DNA of 61,789 nucleotides from Gemmatimonadaceae bacterium (GCA_025931335.1 JAICNG010000009.1:1-61789); one strand, 5' to 3'. Shown: positions 47,302 to 56,091, counted from the stretch's first letter. Numbers and translations: made by a program. Notes: a model not told the origin generated them from the sequence alone.

Positions 47302-49263
47302 ATGTCAGATCTCGACGTCCTCCTCACCGAGGATCGCCGGTTTCCGCCCCCTGAGAGCTTTCGCCGCCTCGCGACCGTCTCCAGCGAGGAGCTCTACGAC
47401 TACGCCTCCCGCGACCCCGAGAGCTTCTGGACGAAGATGGCGGAGGAGGTCGAGTGGGCGAAGCGCTGGGATCGCGTGCTCGAATGGAAGCCGCCGCGTG
47501 CCAAGTGGTTCCTGGGCGGCAAGCTCAACGCCTCGGTCAACTGTGTCGACCGGCACGTGCGGGGCCCGCGGCGCAACAAGGCGGCGCTGATCTGGGAAGG
47601 GGAGCCGGGAGACCGTCGGACGCTGACGTACTGGGACCTCTACCGGGAGGTCAACCGCTTCGCGAGCGTCCTCAAGAACCTGGGCGTCAGGCGTGGAGAT
47701 CGGGTCGCGATCTACCTTCCGATGATCCCCGAGGTCGTCGTGGCGATGCTCGCGTGCGCGCGCATCGGCGCGATCCACTCGGTCGTGTTCGGCGGATTCT
47801 CCTCCGAGGCGCTGCGCGACCGGATCAACGATTCCGAGTGCAAGGTGCTCGTCACGGCCGACGCGGGCTATCGGCGCGGACAGATCGTTCCACTCAAGCG
47901 AAACGCCGACAAGGCGATCGAGGAATGTCCGTCGATCCAGCACGTCGTCGTCGTGATGCGACGTCCCGGCGCCGCTGGGGACGAGGCGTTCGCTCAGATC
48001 ACCGAGGGACGGGACCATTGGTGGCATCGCCTCATGGCCGACGCGGACGCGTACGTCGAGCCGGAGCAGATGGACGCCGAGGACATTCTGTACATCCTCT
48101 ACACGTCGGGCACGACGGGAAAGCCAAAAGGCATCGTGCACACGACCGGTGGCTACCTCGTCGGGTGCGCGGCGACCACGAAGCTGGTGTTCGACCTCAA
48201 GGAGGCCGACGTCTTCTGGTGTACCGCCGACGTGGGCTGGGTGACCGGTCACTCCTACCTCACGTACGGTCCGCTCGCCAACGGCGCGACGTGCGTGATG
48301 TACGAGGGCGCGCCCGACTGGCCGGAGAAGAACCGGTTTTGGGAGATCTGCGAGCGGTATGGTGTGACGGTGTTCTACACGGCCCCGACCGCCATCCGCG
48401 CGTTCATGAAGTGGGGCGCGCACCTGCCGAAGCAGCACGACCTGTCGATGCTGCGCCTCCTCGGCTCGGTAGGTGAGCCGATCAACCCGGAAGCCTGGAT
48501 CTGGTATCACGAGAACATCGGGCGATCCCGGTGTCCGATCGTCGACACGTGGTGGCAGACCGAGACCGGCGCGATCATGATCACCCCCCTGCCCGGCGTG
48601 ACGGCGACCAAGCCAGGAAGCGCCACCGTGCCCTTCCCCGGCATCGCGGCGGATCTACTCGACTCGTCAGGCAAGTCCATCCGCGTCGGCGGTGGGCTGC
48701 TCGCGATCACCAAGCCGTGGCCGTCGATGCTGCGTACGATCTGGGGCGACGACGAGCGCTACGTGAGCACCTACTTCACGAAGTGGCCGAACCGCCCGGA
48801 TCTCTATTTTCCTGGTGACGGAGCGAAGCGCGATGACGAAGGCTACTTCTGGATCCTTGGCCGCGTCGACGACGTGCTCAACGTGGCCGGACACCGTATC
48901 GGCACGATGGAGGTGGAGTCGGCGCTGGTCTCCCACCCCGGCGTGGCGGAGGCCGCCGTCGTCGGAAAGGTGCACGACCTCAAGGGCCAGGCGATCGCGG
49001 CGTTCGTGACGCTGCGCGAGGGGCACCACCCGTCCTCGGAGCTGCGGGACGAGCTCCGCGAGCACGTCGTCCAGAAGATCGGCGCGCTCGCCCGTCCCGA
49101 TGACGTCCTGTTCTCGGCCGACCTGCCGAAAACGCGCTCGGGCAAGATCATGCGGCGCCTCTTGCGCGACATCGCCGAGGGGCGCACGTTAGGCGATACC
49201 ACGACGCTGGCGGATCCGAACGTGGTGGCGCGGCTGAAGGAGCAGTACGAGGAGAAGGAGTAG
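47302..49263 (+). CDS. acs: Acetyl-CoA synthetase (acetate-CoA ligase)
   Basis: A 653-residue adenylate-forming enzyme activating acetate with ATP and CoA. The N-terminal ACS domain ([37 protein letters not shown]) marks the acetyl-CoA synthetase group. The P-loop is [20 protein letters not shown] at about residue 265, with [19 protein letters not shown] at about 415. The acetylation-site lysine is in [20 protein letters not shown] near residue 615, so activity is probably controlled by reversible acetylation. ATG 47302 follows a long leader; the open frame upstream has no family similarity. Monocistronic, ending in a repeat element. Confidence 0.95.
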   Translation: MSDLDVLLTEDRRFPPPESFRRLATVSSEELYDYASRDPESFWTKMAEEVEWAKRWDRVLEWKPPRAKWFLGGKLNASVNCVDRHVRGPRRNKAALIWEGEPGDRRTLTYWDLYREVNRFASVLKNLGVRRGDRVAIYLPMIPEVVVAMLACARIGAIHSVVFGGFSSEALRDRINDSECKVLVTADAGYRRGQIVPLKRNADKAIEECPSIQHVVVVMRRPGAAGDEAFAQITEGRDHWWHRLMADADAYVEPEQMDAEDILYILYTSGTTGKPKGIVHTTGGYLVGCAATTKLVFDLKEADVFWCTADVGWVTGHSYLTYGPLANGATCVMYEGAPDWPEKNRFWEICERYGVTVFYTAPTAIRAFMKWGAHLPKQHDLSMLRLLGSVGEPINPEAWIWYHENIGRSRCPIVDTWWQTETGAIMITPLPGVTATKPGSATVPFPGIAADLLDSSGKSIRVGGGLLAITKPWPSMLRTIWGDDERYVSTYFTKWPNRPDLYFPGDGAKRDDEGYFWILGRVDDVLNVAGHRIGTMEVESALVSHPGVAEAAVVGKVHDLKGQAIAAFVTLREGHHPSSELRDELREHVVQKIGALARPDDVLFSADLPKTRSGKIMRRLLRDIAEGRTLGDTTTLADPNVVARLKEQYEEKE

Positions 49264-49386
49264 AGCAGGGGTCAGGAGTCAGGGGTCAGGGAAGGAAAAG
49301 GGCCGCCGCGCTTCGCGCGTGCGGCCCTCTGTGATGAGCGCGGCAGCGGAGCTGCCGCGCCTTCCTTCCCTGCCTCCTGACTCCTA
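49264..49386. repeat. Word-repeat fold-back element, GTCAGG family (copy 3), with two nested hairpins
   Basis: The left arm (49270-49298) repeats GTCAGGAGTCAGGGGTCAGG. The right arm (about 49360-49386) is inverted (CTTCCCTGCCTCCTGACTCC). Two hairpins lie inside: 49299-49328 (AGGGCCGC/GCGGCCCT) and 49338-49360, a perfect 10-bp stem (GCGCGGCAGC). It occupies the whole gap between two convergent genes. Confidence 0.88.
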
Positions 49387-49388
49387 TC

Positions 49389-49769
49389 TCACGCCCGTCT
49401 CACGGCGCGAAACCTCGCCTCGCTCGCGTCGTTCAAGCGCAGCGGGGGTCGGCCGGGAGTCTCGTCGGGCCGTTGGGCCTCCTGCGCACGCCGGCGGTAG
49501 GGCACGAGGTCCTCGCCCAGCACGACCAGCGTGCGAGTGGCGACGACGCTCGCCATCGGCTCGGGGAGCCCCATCACGCGCACGTAGCTGTCGATCGCGC
49601 GGTCGAAGGACAGATCTTCGGCGAGCATGTCCACGAACATCAGCGCGTTGTCGACGTGGGCGCGGATGATCGCTTCCTCCGCGCGCGCCTGCGCGAGACG
49701 CAGCCGCTTATCGGCCGACGGCGTCAGCTTGCGAGGAAACAGCGTTTCGGGAAAGAGCCGGCCGATCAT
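49389..49769 (-). CDS. Small protein of unknown function
   Basis: A 126-residue soluble protein. It begins MIGRLFPETLFPRKLTPSAD and has a helical middle (RLAQARAEEAIIRAHVDNAL; DMLAEDLSFDRAIDSYVRVM) and a basic, Arg- and Pro-rich C-terminus. The start at 49769 is preferred because upstream codons read into a low-quality extension. There is no signal peptide, membrane helix or motif that I recognise. It is convergent with acs and has a repeat element on each side. Confidence 0.6.
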   Translation of the reverse strand: MIGRLFPETLFPRKLTPSADKRLRLAQARAEEAIIRAHVDNALMFVDMLAEDLSFDRAIDSYVRVMGLPEPMASVVATRTLVVLGEDLVPYRRRAQEAQRPDETPGRPPLRLNDASEARFRAVRRA

Positions 49770-49935
49770 CGTATGGTCACCGAGGTCGATGGAATTTCGG
49801 GTTGTGCCCTGCGTCACACAAGAGAGCACGGTCCGTACCAGCGACCGAGTCCGCTATTACAACGTCAAACCACCCCAGGAAGGTTCAAGGCCCGGTCTGA
49901 CCGGTCATTCTGAGGCAAGGACGCGACGCGAAAGC

Positions 49936-50066
49936 CGGGGTCACGAGATCAGGGGATCGCGGGATCGAGGGCGCGTGGCCGAATCAACGCGCGCGCGTCA
50001 CCGCACGCGCGGCGGCACGTCGACCGGTGCCCTCGATCCCCTGAGCCCTCGACCCCGCGACCCCCG
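49936..50066. repeat. Word-repeat fold-back element, GATCGAGGG family (copy 2)
   Basis: The left arm at 49936-49972 carries GGGGTCACGAGATCAGGGG and GGGATCGAGGGCGC. The right arm at about 50027-50066 is the inverted set. The right arm is translated as the C-terminal tail of the VKOR-like protein. The gap 49770-49935 to its left shows nothing recognisable apart from GACCGGTC. Confidence 0.85.
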
Positions 50067-50471
50067 CCAGTCCACCACGCTCACCACCAGAATCGCGACC
50101 AACAGCACCGCCGACGCCACGCACCAGATGCAGATCGCGCGGATGACGAACAGCTCGAGGTACGTCAGCCACGCGGAGAAGAGCACGCTCCACGCGGCGA
50201 TCGCGACGAGCAGCACCGAGATCGTCTGCGAGCCGGCGTACCGGTCGGCGGTGCCGGCCAGCGAGAGCGCGAACAGGGCCACGTACGCACCCACTCCCCA
50301 GGCGGCAACGGGGAGCCCGAGGAAGGTCGCCCATCGACTGGTATTCACCGTCTCGCACGAGCCCACCGTGCAGGTGAGCCCGCCGATGACGCCCAGCTTG
50401 TACAGCGTGAGGTAGAGCGCGATCAGGATGCCCACCAGGGAGAGCATCGCGATCGTCATCCGCGCGGTCAC
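49998..50471 (-). CDS. Vitamin K epoxide reductase (VKOR)-like membrane protein
   Basis: A 157-residue four-helix membrane protein. The outer loop cysteines are in GGLTCTVGSCETVNTSRWAT at about residues 32-45, and the CxxC-type active pair region is in ELFVIRAICIWCVASAVLLV at about 110. The conserved serine between is in the TSRWATFLGLPVAAWG segment. VKOR homologues in bacteria reoxidise DsbA using quinone. It overlaps the DsbA-like gene stop as GTGA (start GTG 50471), which fits an oxidative folding pair. The last 22 residues (RGSRGRGLRGSRAP...) come from a repeat arm and are unlikely to be functional. Confidence 0.88.
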   Translation of the reverse strand: MTARMTIAMLSLVGILIALYLTLYKLGVIGGLTCTVGSCETVNTSRWATFLGLPVAAWGVGAYVALFALSLAGTADRYAGSQTISVLLVAIAAWSVLFSAWLTYLELFVIRAICIWCVASAVLLVAILVVSVVDWRGSRGRGLRGSRAPVDVPPRVR

Positions 50472-51208
50472 CGCGGGACCGCGCCCCCTGAGGTGTCGCG
50501 ACGGGGCGTGGCCTGATCGACGAGTCGCTTGAGCGCGTCGTACGAGAGGGCCCCGGGCACCATTTGATTGCCGACGATGAACGTCGGCGTCGATCGCACC
50601 TGGCGCTGAATGCCTAACTGCCGATTCGCGCGGATGCGCTCCAGATGCCGCTGCTCCTCCACGCAGGTGGACCACGCCGCCTCATCGAGTCCGATCGCCT
50701 TGGCATACTCGGCGAACAGGCGGCTCGCCCGACGATTCGCCGATCCGTCGGATTCCCCTGAACGCGTCGCCCAGGCGTCCTGCCCGGCGAAGATGCGATC
50801 GTGCATCTCCCAGAACTTGTTCTGATCGGCCGCGCACGCCGCCGAGAGCGACGCGAGGACGGAGTTCCGATGCTGGTCGAGCGGAAAGTCGTAGAAGCGA
50901 ATGCTCACCTGCCCGGCGTCGGCGAGGCGCTTCCGGACGTCTGGCTCGGTGAGCGTCGCGAACTGCGCGCACGCGGGACACTCGAAGTCGGCGAATTCCG
51001 AGATCGTCACCGGCGCATCGGGCCGGCCGTACACGTAGGGCTGCGCCTTTCCGGCATCGCCCGGCGGAAGCTCCGCGACGATCCGCGGCGTGGGCCCCGA
51101 TCCGCGTGCCTGCATCGCGATGAGGGCAATCCCCACCACCGCGACCACGCCGAGAATCACGTAAAAGGGCTTCTTCGGGTCGCGGCTCTTCGCGGGGGGC
51201 TTCACCAT
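50468..51208 (-). CDS. DsbA-family thiol oxidoreductase, membrane anchored
   Basis: A 246-residue protein with an N-terminal transmembrane anchor (FYVILGVVAVVGIALIAMQA, about residues 15-34) and a periplasmic thioredoxin fold. The active site is FADFECPACAQFA, CPAC at about residues 76-79, and the cis-proline is in RSTPTFIVGNQMVPGA at about 205. It belongs to the DsbA/Thioredoxin_4 group that introduces disulfides in exported proteins. The VKOR-like protein encoded next should recycle it. The upstream small gene overlaps by 7 bp. Confidence 0.92.
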   Translation of the reverse strand: MVKPPAKSRDPKKPFYVILGVVAVVGIALIAMQARGSGPTPRIVAELPPGDAGKAQPYVYGRPDAPVTISEFADFECPACAQFATLTEPDVRKRLADAGQVSIRFYDFPLDQHRNSVLASLSAACAADQNKFWEMHDRIFAGQDAWATRSGESDGSANRRASRLFAEYAKAIGLDEAAWSTCVEEQRHLERIRANRQLGIQRQVRSTPTFIVGNQMVPGALSYDALKRLVDQATPRRDTSGGAVPR

Positions 51209-51501
51209 TTCGGATCGTCTCCGTCGTCAGGTTTCCACTTGGTGGGCTTCCACGCCGGGTCCTTCTGCTTCTTCGCCTCATCCACGATGCGCCGGTTTTC
51301 GGCGACCTCCGGCGTGTCGTACGTCGCGCGCACTTCGTAGTGGAACAGCTCGCTGCGAACGTCACCGATGAGCCGGGTGAGCTCACCTGCGTGCTCGAGC
51401 AGCTTCCCACTCGCATCCAGATCCAGGATGCGTTGTGCAAGCGAGCGCAGGAGCGCCTCGAGCTTTCGGGCGCGATCGTCGTCGTAGGTCTGGTCCGACA
51501 T
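51202..51501 (-). CDS. Small charged protein of unknown function
   Basis: A 99-residue soluble acidic protein, with helices at ARKLEALLRSLAQRILDLDA and GELTRLIGDVRSELFHYEVR and a lysine/tryptophan-rich tail (DPAWKPTKWKPDDGDDPKW). It overlaps the DsbA-like gene and is the first gene of that operon, so it is likely expressed with the disulfide system. No cysteines are present, so it is not itself a redox protein. I do not recognise the family. Confidence 0.65.
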   Translation of the reverse strand: MSDQTYDDDRARKLEALLRSLAQRILDLDASGKLLEHAGELTRLIGDVRSELFHYEVRATYDTPEVAENRRIVDEAKKQKDPAWKPTKWKPDDGDDPKW

Positions 51502-51528
51502 GTGGTGAAAGCTAGAGAGCGGACGAGA

Positions 51529-51569
51529 GAGGGTCGAGGGGTGTGACCTGCGATGCTTGACCCTCGCCC
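51529..51569. repeat. Short word-repeat hairpin, GATCGAGGG-like (copy 3)
   Basis: GAGGGTCGAGGGG at 51529-51541 faces TTGACCCTCGCCC at 51557-51569. It lies between divergent genes and runs into the first codons of the hydrolase gene (LDPRP). It is a minimal version of the larger elements. Confidence 0.5.
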
Positions 51570-52491
51570 ATCAATTGACGAGCATCCCCGCGCAGAATTG
51601 CAGCCCTCTTCCACCCACCGAGGCCTCTCCATCGAAGCGGACATCCTTCGGGTCCCCGCCGGACCCGGCGCGTTGCACGTCGAGCGCTATGGCCACGGCG
51701 GCGAGCAGATCGTCCTCCTCCACGGCTTCGGCACGTCGAGCTTCCTGTGGCGCTCCGTCGCTCCGGCACTCGCCACGGAGGGGCACACCGCCTACGCGGT
51801 CGACCTCCTCGGATACGGGGAGTCCGACCGGCCCTTCGACGCCGACTACACGCTCGGCGCCCAGGCGGAATATGTCGATCGGGCCCTGTCGTCGCTGCGG
51901 CTCTCCCGCGTCTCGCTCGTGGGGATCGACATCGGTGCCGCCGTGGCGATGCAGCTGCTGCTCTTGCGACCGGCGCGGGTGTCGCGACTCGCGATGATCA
52001 ATCCTGTTGCGCTCGACGAGATGCCGGGCGGTGACGTTCGGGCCATCCAGCGCGGCACGGCGAAGTTCGCGTTGCGAGTGGGGCGCGGCATCCTGGGCGC
52101 GGCGGCGTTACTCACGCCCATCCTGGAGAAGTCGGTCGCCGATCCGAGGTCGATGCCCCCGCGCCTCGTGGCCCGCTACCTGGCACCCTTTGTCGGTAGT
52201 GACGGTGTCTCACATCTGCTGACGCTGGCTCGATCCGTCCGTCGGGAGGACCTCGAGGGGCTGGACCCGGGTAAGATCCACGTGCCCACCCTCATCGTCT
52301 GGGCCGAGGAGGACCCGTGGATCGACTCGGGCTTCGGTGAGCGGCTTCAGGGGCTGATTGCAGCCAGTACGCTCGTTCGTCTCCCCGGGGTGGGACGCCT
52401 CGTGCCAGAGGAGGCGAGCGATTCGCTTTCACGGCTGCTTCTGGAATTCATCGTGCAACATGCCGGTCCCACCGTGGCGCCCACCGCGTAA
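51553..52491 (+). CDS. Alpha/beta-hydrolase fold protein with altered catalytic residues
   Basis: A 312-residue alpha/beta hydrolase. The oxyanion segment IVLLHGFGTSSFLWRSV at about residue 54 and YAVDLLGYGESDRP at about 81 are typical. The nucleophile elbow reads VGIDIGAAVA at about 123-132, with Asp in place of the usual Ser, as in dehalogenases and epoxide hydrolases. The acid is in WAEEDPWID at about 253. The catalytic histidine position, normally GHxPxxE, reads GVGRLVPEEASD at about 277, so histidine is absent. A non-hydrolytic or changed activity is possible. ATG 51553 begins inside a short repeat. Confidence 0.8.
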   Translation: MLDPRPSIDEHPRAELQPSSTHRGLSIEADILRVPAGPGALHVERYGHGGEQIVLLHGFGTSSFLWRSVAPALATEGHTAYAVDLLGYGESDRPFDADYTLGAQAEYVDRALSSLRLSRVSLVGIDIGAAVAMQLLLLRPARVSRLAMINPVALDEMPGGDVRAIQRGTAKFALRVGRGILGAAALLTPILEKSVADPRSMPPRLVARYLAPFVGSDGVSHLLTLARSVRREDLEGLDPGKIHVPTLIVWAEEDPWIDSGFGERLQGLIAASTLVRLPGVGRLVPEEASDSLSRLLLEFIVQHAGPTVAPTA

Positions 52492-52583
52492 GGGAAAACC
52501 AACGAAGACAGGGTGGTTTTCGCGGTTGGTTCGCGGGTGTGGCACGGTTAGATTGGTGGACACTTTCAATTCTTCGCGAATAC

Positions 52584-52865
52584 ATGGCTAGAAACAGAAA
52601 CCGGAAGCGAGACGTCGCGTTGCCTTCGCCATTCGAGCAGGCGCGAGACGAGATGTTCCAGCACATTATCCGATGCGGCGTGCTGCAGGCGTCGCCGGAG
52701 CACCAAACGGAGTGGTTCGATCAGACGATCGATTATCTGGCGGACCGGTACCATGAGCTGGATGGGTCGGAAGTAGGCGAGCTGCGGACCCTGGGCGAGC
52801 GGTTTTGTCAGCCGCCGAAGGCGAAGCAAGGCGCGGAAGCCGAGAACGAGGCAGACGCCGCCTGA
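52584..52865 (+). CDS. Small protein of unknown function
   Basis: A 93-residue soluble protein. It starts MARNRNRKRDVALPSPFEQA, contains RDEMFQHIIRCGVLQASPEH and DYLADRYHELDGSEVGELRT, and ends in an acidic Ala/Glu tail. The basic N-terminus and helical body could suit nucleic-acid or protein binding. ATG 52584 is used; an in-frame upstream extension to 52539 looks non-coding. A hairpin follows 27 bp after the stop. Family not recognised. Confidence 0.6.
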   Translation: MARNRNRKRDVALPSPFEQARDEMFQHIIRCGVLQASPEHQTEWFDQTIDYLADRYHELDGSEVGELRTLGERFCQPPKAKQGAEAENEADAA

Positions 52866-52891
52866 AGACCGGCTGAACTTGCTGAAGATCA

Positions 52892-52919
52892 AAGGGCTCC
52901 GGGCACGCTCGGGGCCCTT
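52892..52919 (+). terminator. Probable terminator hairpin
   Basis: AAGGGC at 52892-52897 pairs with GCCCTT at 52914-52919, with an inner CC/GG pair. It lies just after the small gene at 52584-52865. A short CGTGTGTCTCC follows; the T-run is weak. Confidence 0.5.
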
Positions 52920-52983
52920 CGTGTGTCTCCGCCCAGGGCTTCTGATCGCGGGGCCACGTGCCGCCATCGCGATCTCGAGTCGC

Positions 52984-53433
52984 CTAGAGGCGCAACCCAG
53001 CCCCCAACCTCAATCCGCCGCCCAGCCCCGCCTCCACAAATGCTCGCTGGCCACGCACGCCGGCTAGCAATACGAGCACGGCCCTGCCCGTCGTGCCACG
53101 CTCGAACAGCCCGCCAACGCCCACGCTCGCATACGCGGTCCACGCGGTCGGGCTCGCGGGCGCGGGGGCGAACCGGCCCAGCACGTCGGCGCGCGCGGAG
53201 GCGCGCGGATCCTCGAGGTCGTCGCGTGTGGTGATGCCGCCTGCGAGCACGAGCGCCATCTCCAGGTTGCGCGACGCCCGTCGCGCCAAGCCCACCCCCA
53301 CGTGCGTGGCCGTGGCGCGGCGAGCGAAGATGCCATCGGCGCGGGCCTCGACCGCCAGCGGACGCGTCGCGACCTGCGCAGTCGCGGCGCGCGGCGCGAG
53401 AATGGCGAGTGCGACGAGAAGCGCGCCGCGCAC
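52984..53433 (-). CDS. Exported beta-rich protein, probable small outer-membrane barrel
   Basis: A 149-residue protein with a signal peptide (MRGALLVALAILAPRAATAQ). The mature part is rich in alternating glycine and hydrophobic residues with amphipathic strands (HVGVGLARRASRNLEMALVL; WTAYASVGVGGLFERG; FVEAGLGGGLRLGAGLRL), typical of small outer-membrane beta-barrels. GTG 53433 directly follows the stop of the upstream lipoprotein gene with no gap. No specific family is recognised. It is last in a three-gene set with the lipoprotein and the phosphatidyltransferase. Confidence 0.6.
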   Translation of the reverse strand: MRGALLVALAILAPRAATAQVATRPLAVEARADGIFARRATATHVGVGLARRASRNLEMALVLAGGITTRDDLEDPRASARADVLGRFAPAPASPTAWTAYASVGVGGLFERGTTGRAVLVLLAGVRGQRAFVEAGLGGGLRLGAGLRL

Positions 53434-54021
53434 CTACTGCGTTCGCACTGCGATGGCGTTGAGGAAGGCGGCCGCCCCGTCGAAGGAATACGCGGGCTCG
53501 CCCGGCGCCGGGTTGGCGACCCGGCGCATCCACTGCGCCGAGTTCAGATCGATCACCAGGGTTCGCGAGCCGCCGCGCAGGTCGAGCGTCATCGTCCGCT
53601 GGATGACCGGCGAGCTGCCCCCAAGCATGTCGCGCGAAGGCACCCGGTCGTTGGGAATCGCGAGCTGCGCGCTTACCAGCCGGAGAGTGAGCCGATCGAA
53701 CCGAGCCGCGGGGACATTGTCCACGAACAGCGCCGAAGTCGTTTGGGTGGAATCGATCGGCACGCTCATGTGTACCTGGCCCGCCCCGGTGAATTGGAAG
53801 GTGGTCCCGCCTCCGCCGATGGCCTCGAATACGAGCGAAACGATCGGCCGGGACAGCGCGCTCGTCACGTCGACGGCGCCGGCGGGATCATCCACGACGC
53901 GCAACGTGAGCGCGCCGCGACTCGAACCGCTCACCCCGGGACCGCTGAATCCGGGCGAGCTTCGCTCGGTACCACAGCTCACCAGCACGGCGAGCAGGAG
54001 AGGGACGAAGGTCGTTCGCAT
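53434..54021 (-). CDS. Lipoprotein of unknown function
   Basis: A 195-residue predicted lipoprotein (lipobox LVSC at residues 13-16). The mature region is one beta-sandwich-like domain: LTLRVVDDPAGAVDVTSALS, VSLVFEAIGGGGTTFQF, LFVDNVPAARFDRLTLRLVS and RTMTLDLRGGSRTLVIDL. This resembles DUF4382-like or similar bacterial surface domains, but I cannot place it firmly. It abuts the barrel-like gene downstream and lies 10 bp after the phosphatidyltransferase gene. Confidence 0.55.
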   Translation of the reverse strand: MRTTFVPLLLAVLVSCGTERSSPGFSGPGVSGSSRGALTLRVVDDPAGAVDVTSALSRPIVSLVFEAIGGGGTTFQFTGAGQVHMSVPIDSTQTTSALFVDNVPAARFDRLTLRLVSAQLAIPNDRVPSRDMLGGSSPVIQRTMTLDLRGGSRTLVIDLNSAQWMRRVANPAPGEPAYSFDGAAAFLNAIAVRTQ

Positions 54022-54031
54022 GACTGCCTCC

Positions 54032-54556
54032 TCATCGCTGGCGTGTGCGATGCAGCACCAGCGTGTAATCGATGATCGACACCGCCGACATCACGCCGAT
54101 GACCGGAACCATCCAGCGCATCGCCTGCGGTGACACCGTGAGCGCGAGGACCGCCGCGAGCTGAAGAACCGTCACGATCTTTCCCGACAGGCGCGCCTTG
54201 AAGTTCCGTGGATCGAGCCCCGGCAGCCGCCACGCCACGAGGAATCCAATCGCGGTCGCGAGGTCGCGCGCGAGGATCACGAAATACTCGCCGGTGGAAA
54301 GCGCATCGGTTCGCACGAACGCGGTGAGCGCCGCGAGCACGAACGTCTTGTCGGCGATCGGGTCCAGCAGTGCGCCAGTTCGGGTGGTTCGGCCAAAGCG
54401 TCGCGCGAGCCATCCATCGATGAAGTCACTCGCAGATGCTATGCCGAGGATCGTGAGCCGCTCGGTGGTGGTATCGGCGAAGAGAAACAGAACCGCCAGC
54501 GGCAGCCGGGCCAGCGATATGACATTGGGAAGGGTGAGGAGCGCGGGGGGAGGCAC
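54032..54556 (-). CDS. CDP-alcohol phosphatidyltransferase
   Basis: A 174-residue inner-membrane enzyme with about five helices. The CDP-alcohol signature D-x2-D-G-x2-A-R-x8-G-x3-D-x3-D is intact in SDFIDGWLARRFGRTT then GALLDPIADK at about residues 43-70. PNVISLARLPLAVLFLFADT at the start is typical of PgsA-like phosphatidylglycerophosphate synthases and cardiolipin synthases of this fold. The acceptor alcohol cannot be told from sequence. It is divergent from the M28 peptidase gene. Confidence 0.88.
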   Translation of the reverse strand: MPPPALLTLPNVISLARLPLAVLFLFADTTTERLTILGIASASDFIDGWLARRFGRTTRTGALLDPIADKTFVLAALTAFVRTDALSTGEYFVILARDLATAIGFLVAWRLPGLDPRNFKARLSGKIVTVLQLAAVLALTVSPQAMRWMVPVIGVMSAVSIIDYTLVLHRTRQR

Positions 54557-54696
54557 GAGGTCGAAAGTACGCGAGAGAAGGCAAGGACGTCAGATATCGG
54601 GTTCGTGACCCTGGCCCCCACGCGAATCGTCGCCACGGGTCTGGCGCTCGACGTGCGGATGGGTCAAGCTCACAAACCTCGGTCCCCTGGCAGGAG

Positions 54697-56091
54697 ATGC
54701 CTCTTGTGAGATTGCGGATTGCGGGTTGCGGATCGCTCACGGCCGTGCTCCTCATCGGCATCGCGTGCGCGCCGGCGGCAACGCCCTCAGGCGCGGGACG
54801 TGCCTCGACGCCGGTCCGCTTCAGTGCGGGCAGCGCACTCGACCTTCGGATGGGGCTCGCGCACGATGCGCGCATCACCGCGGCGTTGGCGCAGATCTCG
54901 GCCGACACGATACGAGTCACCGATTCGATGCTCGTGTCGTTCGGGACGCGCCATACCATGAGCGACACTCTCTCGGTGACGCGCGGTATTGGCGCGGCGC
55001 GGCGATGGGTCCATTCCACGCTGAGTCGCTATTCGCGCGACTGCGGCGGGTGTCTCCGCATCGAGTACGACACGGCGACGGTCGTGGTCGAGCGGCATCC
55101 CGACAAGCCGGCCATCATGAACGTGAACGTGCTGGCGTGGCTTCCCGGCCGCGACACCAGTCGCGTGGTCGTGATCGGCGGCCATTACGATTCCTGCGTG
55201 TGCGCGGCGGGCGGCGCGATGGCGCGCTTCGACACGTCGGCCAACGCACCGGGGGCCGACGACGATGGGTCAGGCACCTCGGCCGTGATCGAGCTGGCGC
55301 GCGTGTTCGCGCGCGCGTTCCCACGCGGGTTCGACGCCACCGTCGTCCTCGCACTCTACTCCGGCGAGGAGCTCGGCCTCCTCGGCTCGACGGCGCTGGC
55401 GCAGCGGCTCCACCGCAGTGGGTATCGCGTGGTGGCGGGAATGACCGACGACATCATTGGCAACGTCGTGGCCGACGACGGCCGCGTCGATTCCACGAGC
55501 GTGCGCGTGTTCTCCGGCGATCCCGACAACGGGCCCAGCCGCGAGCTCGCGCGTCTCGTCTGGGGGCTTGGGGCCACGTACACGCCCGAGCTCGAGGTCG
55601 TCCCGGTCTTTCGCCTCGATCGCGTGGGACGCGGTGGCGACCACGCCCCGTTCTGGCGCCTGGGCGATGCGGGCGTGCGCTTCACCGAACGGCTCGAGAA
55701 CTACAAGCGCCAGCATTTGCCGACCGATCGCCTCGAGGACGTCAACTTCGGCTATGTGGCCAGGATCGCGCGACTCAACGCCGCCGTCGTCGCGTCGCTC
55801 GCGTCGGCTCCCGCGACGCCGGACTCCGCGCGCGCACGGCGCGACGCCGCCTCTGGAGGACAGTATTGGCGCCTGGCGTGGAAACCCGTCCCCGGTGCAC
55901 ATGGGTACGAGGTGCTGCTGCGCGCGACGACGTCGCCGACGTACGAGCGCGTCATCGACGTCGGCGCGGACACGACCTATCTGCTGCGCGAGCAGCTCGA
56001 TGACGCGTGGGGCGCGGTGCGAGCCGTCGGGTCCAACGGCCATCGGTCGATCGCCGCCGTCGTTCCGCCACCGACCTTCGTGGCGCGATGA
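54697..56091 (+). CDS. M28 family zinc aminopeptidase, lipoprotein
   Basis: A 464-residue exported peptidase. A lipobox IGIAC at about residues 20-24 makes it a probable lipoprotein. Zinc ligands are in VVIGGHYDSCV at about 163, GADDDGSGTSAVIELARVFA at about 188, YSGEELGLLGS at about 225 (general base and ligand glutamates), SGDPDNG, and the late His in GRGGDHAPFWRLG. A fibronectin-like segment closes the protein (WRLAWKPVPGAHGYEVLLRA). Start: AGGAG directly touches ATG 54697, so GTG 54706 with 9-bp spacing is a good alternative. Its first codons (VRLRIAGCGS) are made of the GCGGATT repeat word. It overlaps the SpeD-like gene as ATGA. Confidence 0.85.
   Translation: MPLVRLRIAGCGSLTAVLLIGIACAPAATPSGAGRASTPVRFSAGSALDLRMGLAHDARITAALAQISADTIRVTDSMLVSFGTRHTMSDTLSVTRGIGAARRWVHSTLSRYSRDCGGCLRIEYDTATVVVERHPDKPAIMNVNVLAWLPGRDTSRVVVIGGHYDSCVCAAGGAMARFDTSANAPGADDDGSGTSAVIELARVFARAFPRGFDATVVLALYSGEELGLLGSTALAQRLHRSGYRVVAGMTDDIIGNVVADDGRVDSTSVRVFSGDPDNGPSRELARLVWGLGATYTPELEVVPVFRLDRVGRGGDHAPFWRLGDAGVRFTERLENYKRQHLPTDRLEDVNFGYVARIARLNAAVVASLASAPATPDSARARRDAASGGQYWRLAWKPVPGAHGYEVLLRATTSPTYERVIDVGADTTYLLREQLDDAWGAVRAVGSNGHRSIAAVVPPPTFVAR
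54710..54731. repeat. GCGGATTGCG word run inside signal-peptide codons
   Basis: GATTGCGGATTGCGGGTTGC is the same 7-bp word run that forms the fold-back element at 11115-11203. Here it encodes part of the lipoprotein signal of the M28 peptidase. I find no matching inverted arm in the upstream gap at 54557-54696, which otherwise holds nothing recognisable. Confidence 0.65.

Noticed and set aside
52540-52575. Sigma-54 promoter (GTGGCACGGTTAGATTGG) before the small gene at 52584
   Set aside because: The spacing between GG and the second element is 12 instead of 10 and the GC doublet is absent.
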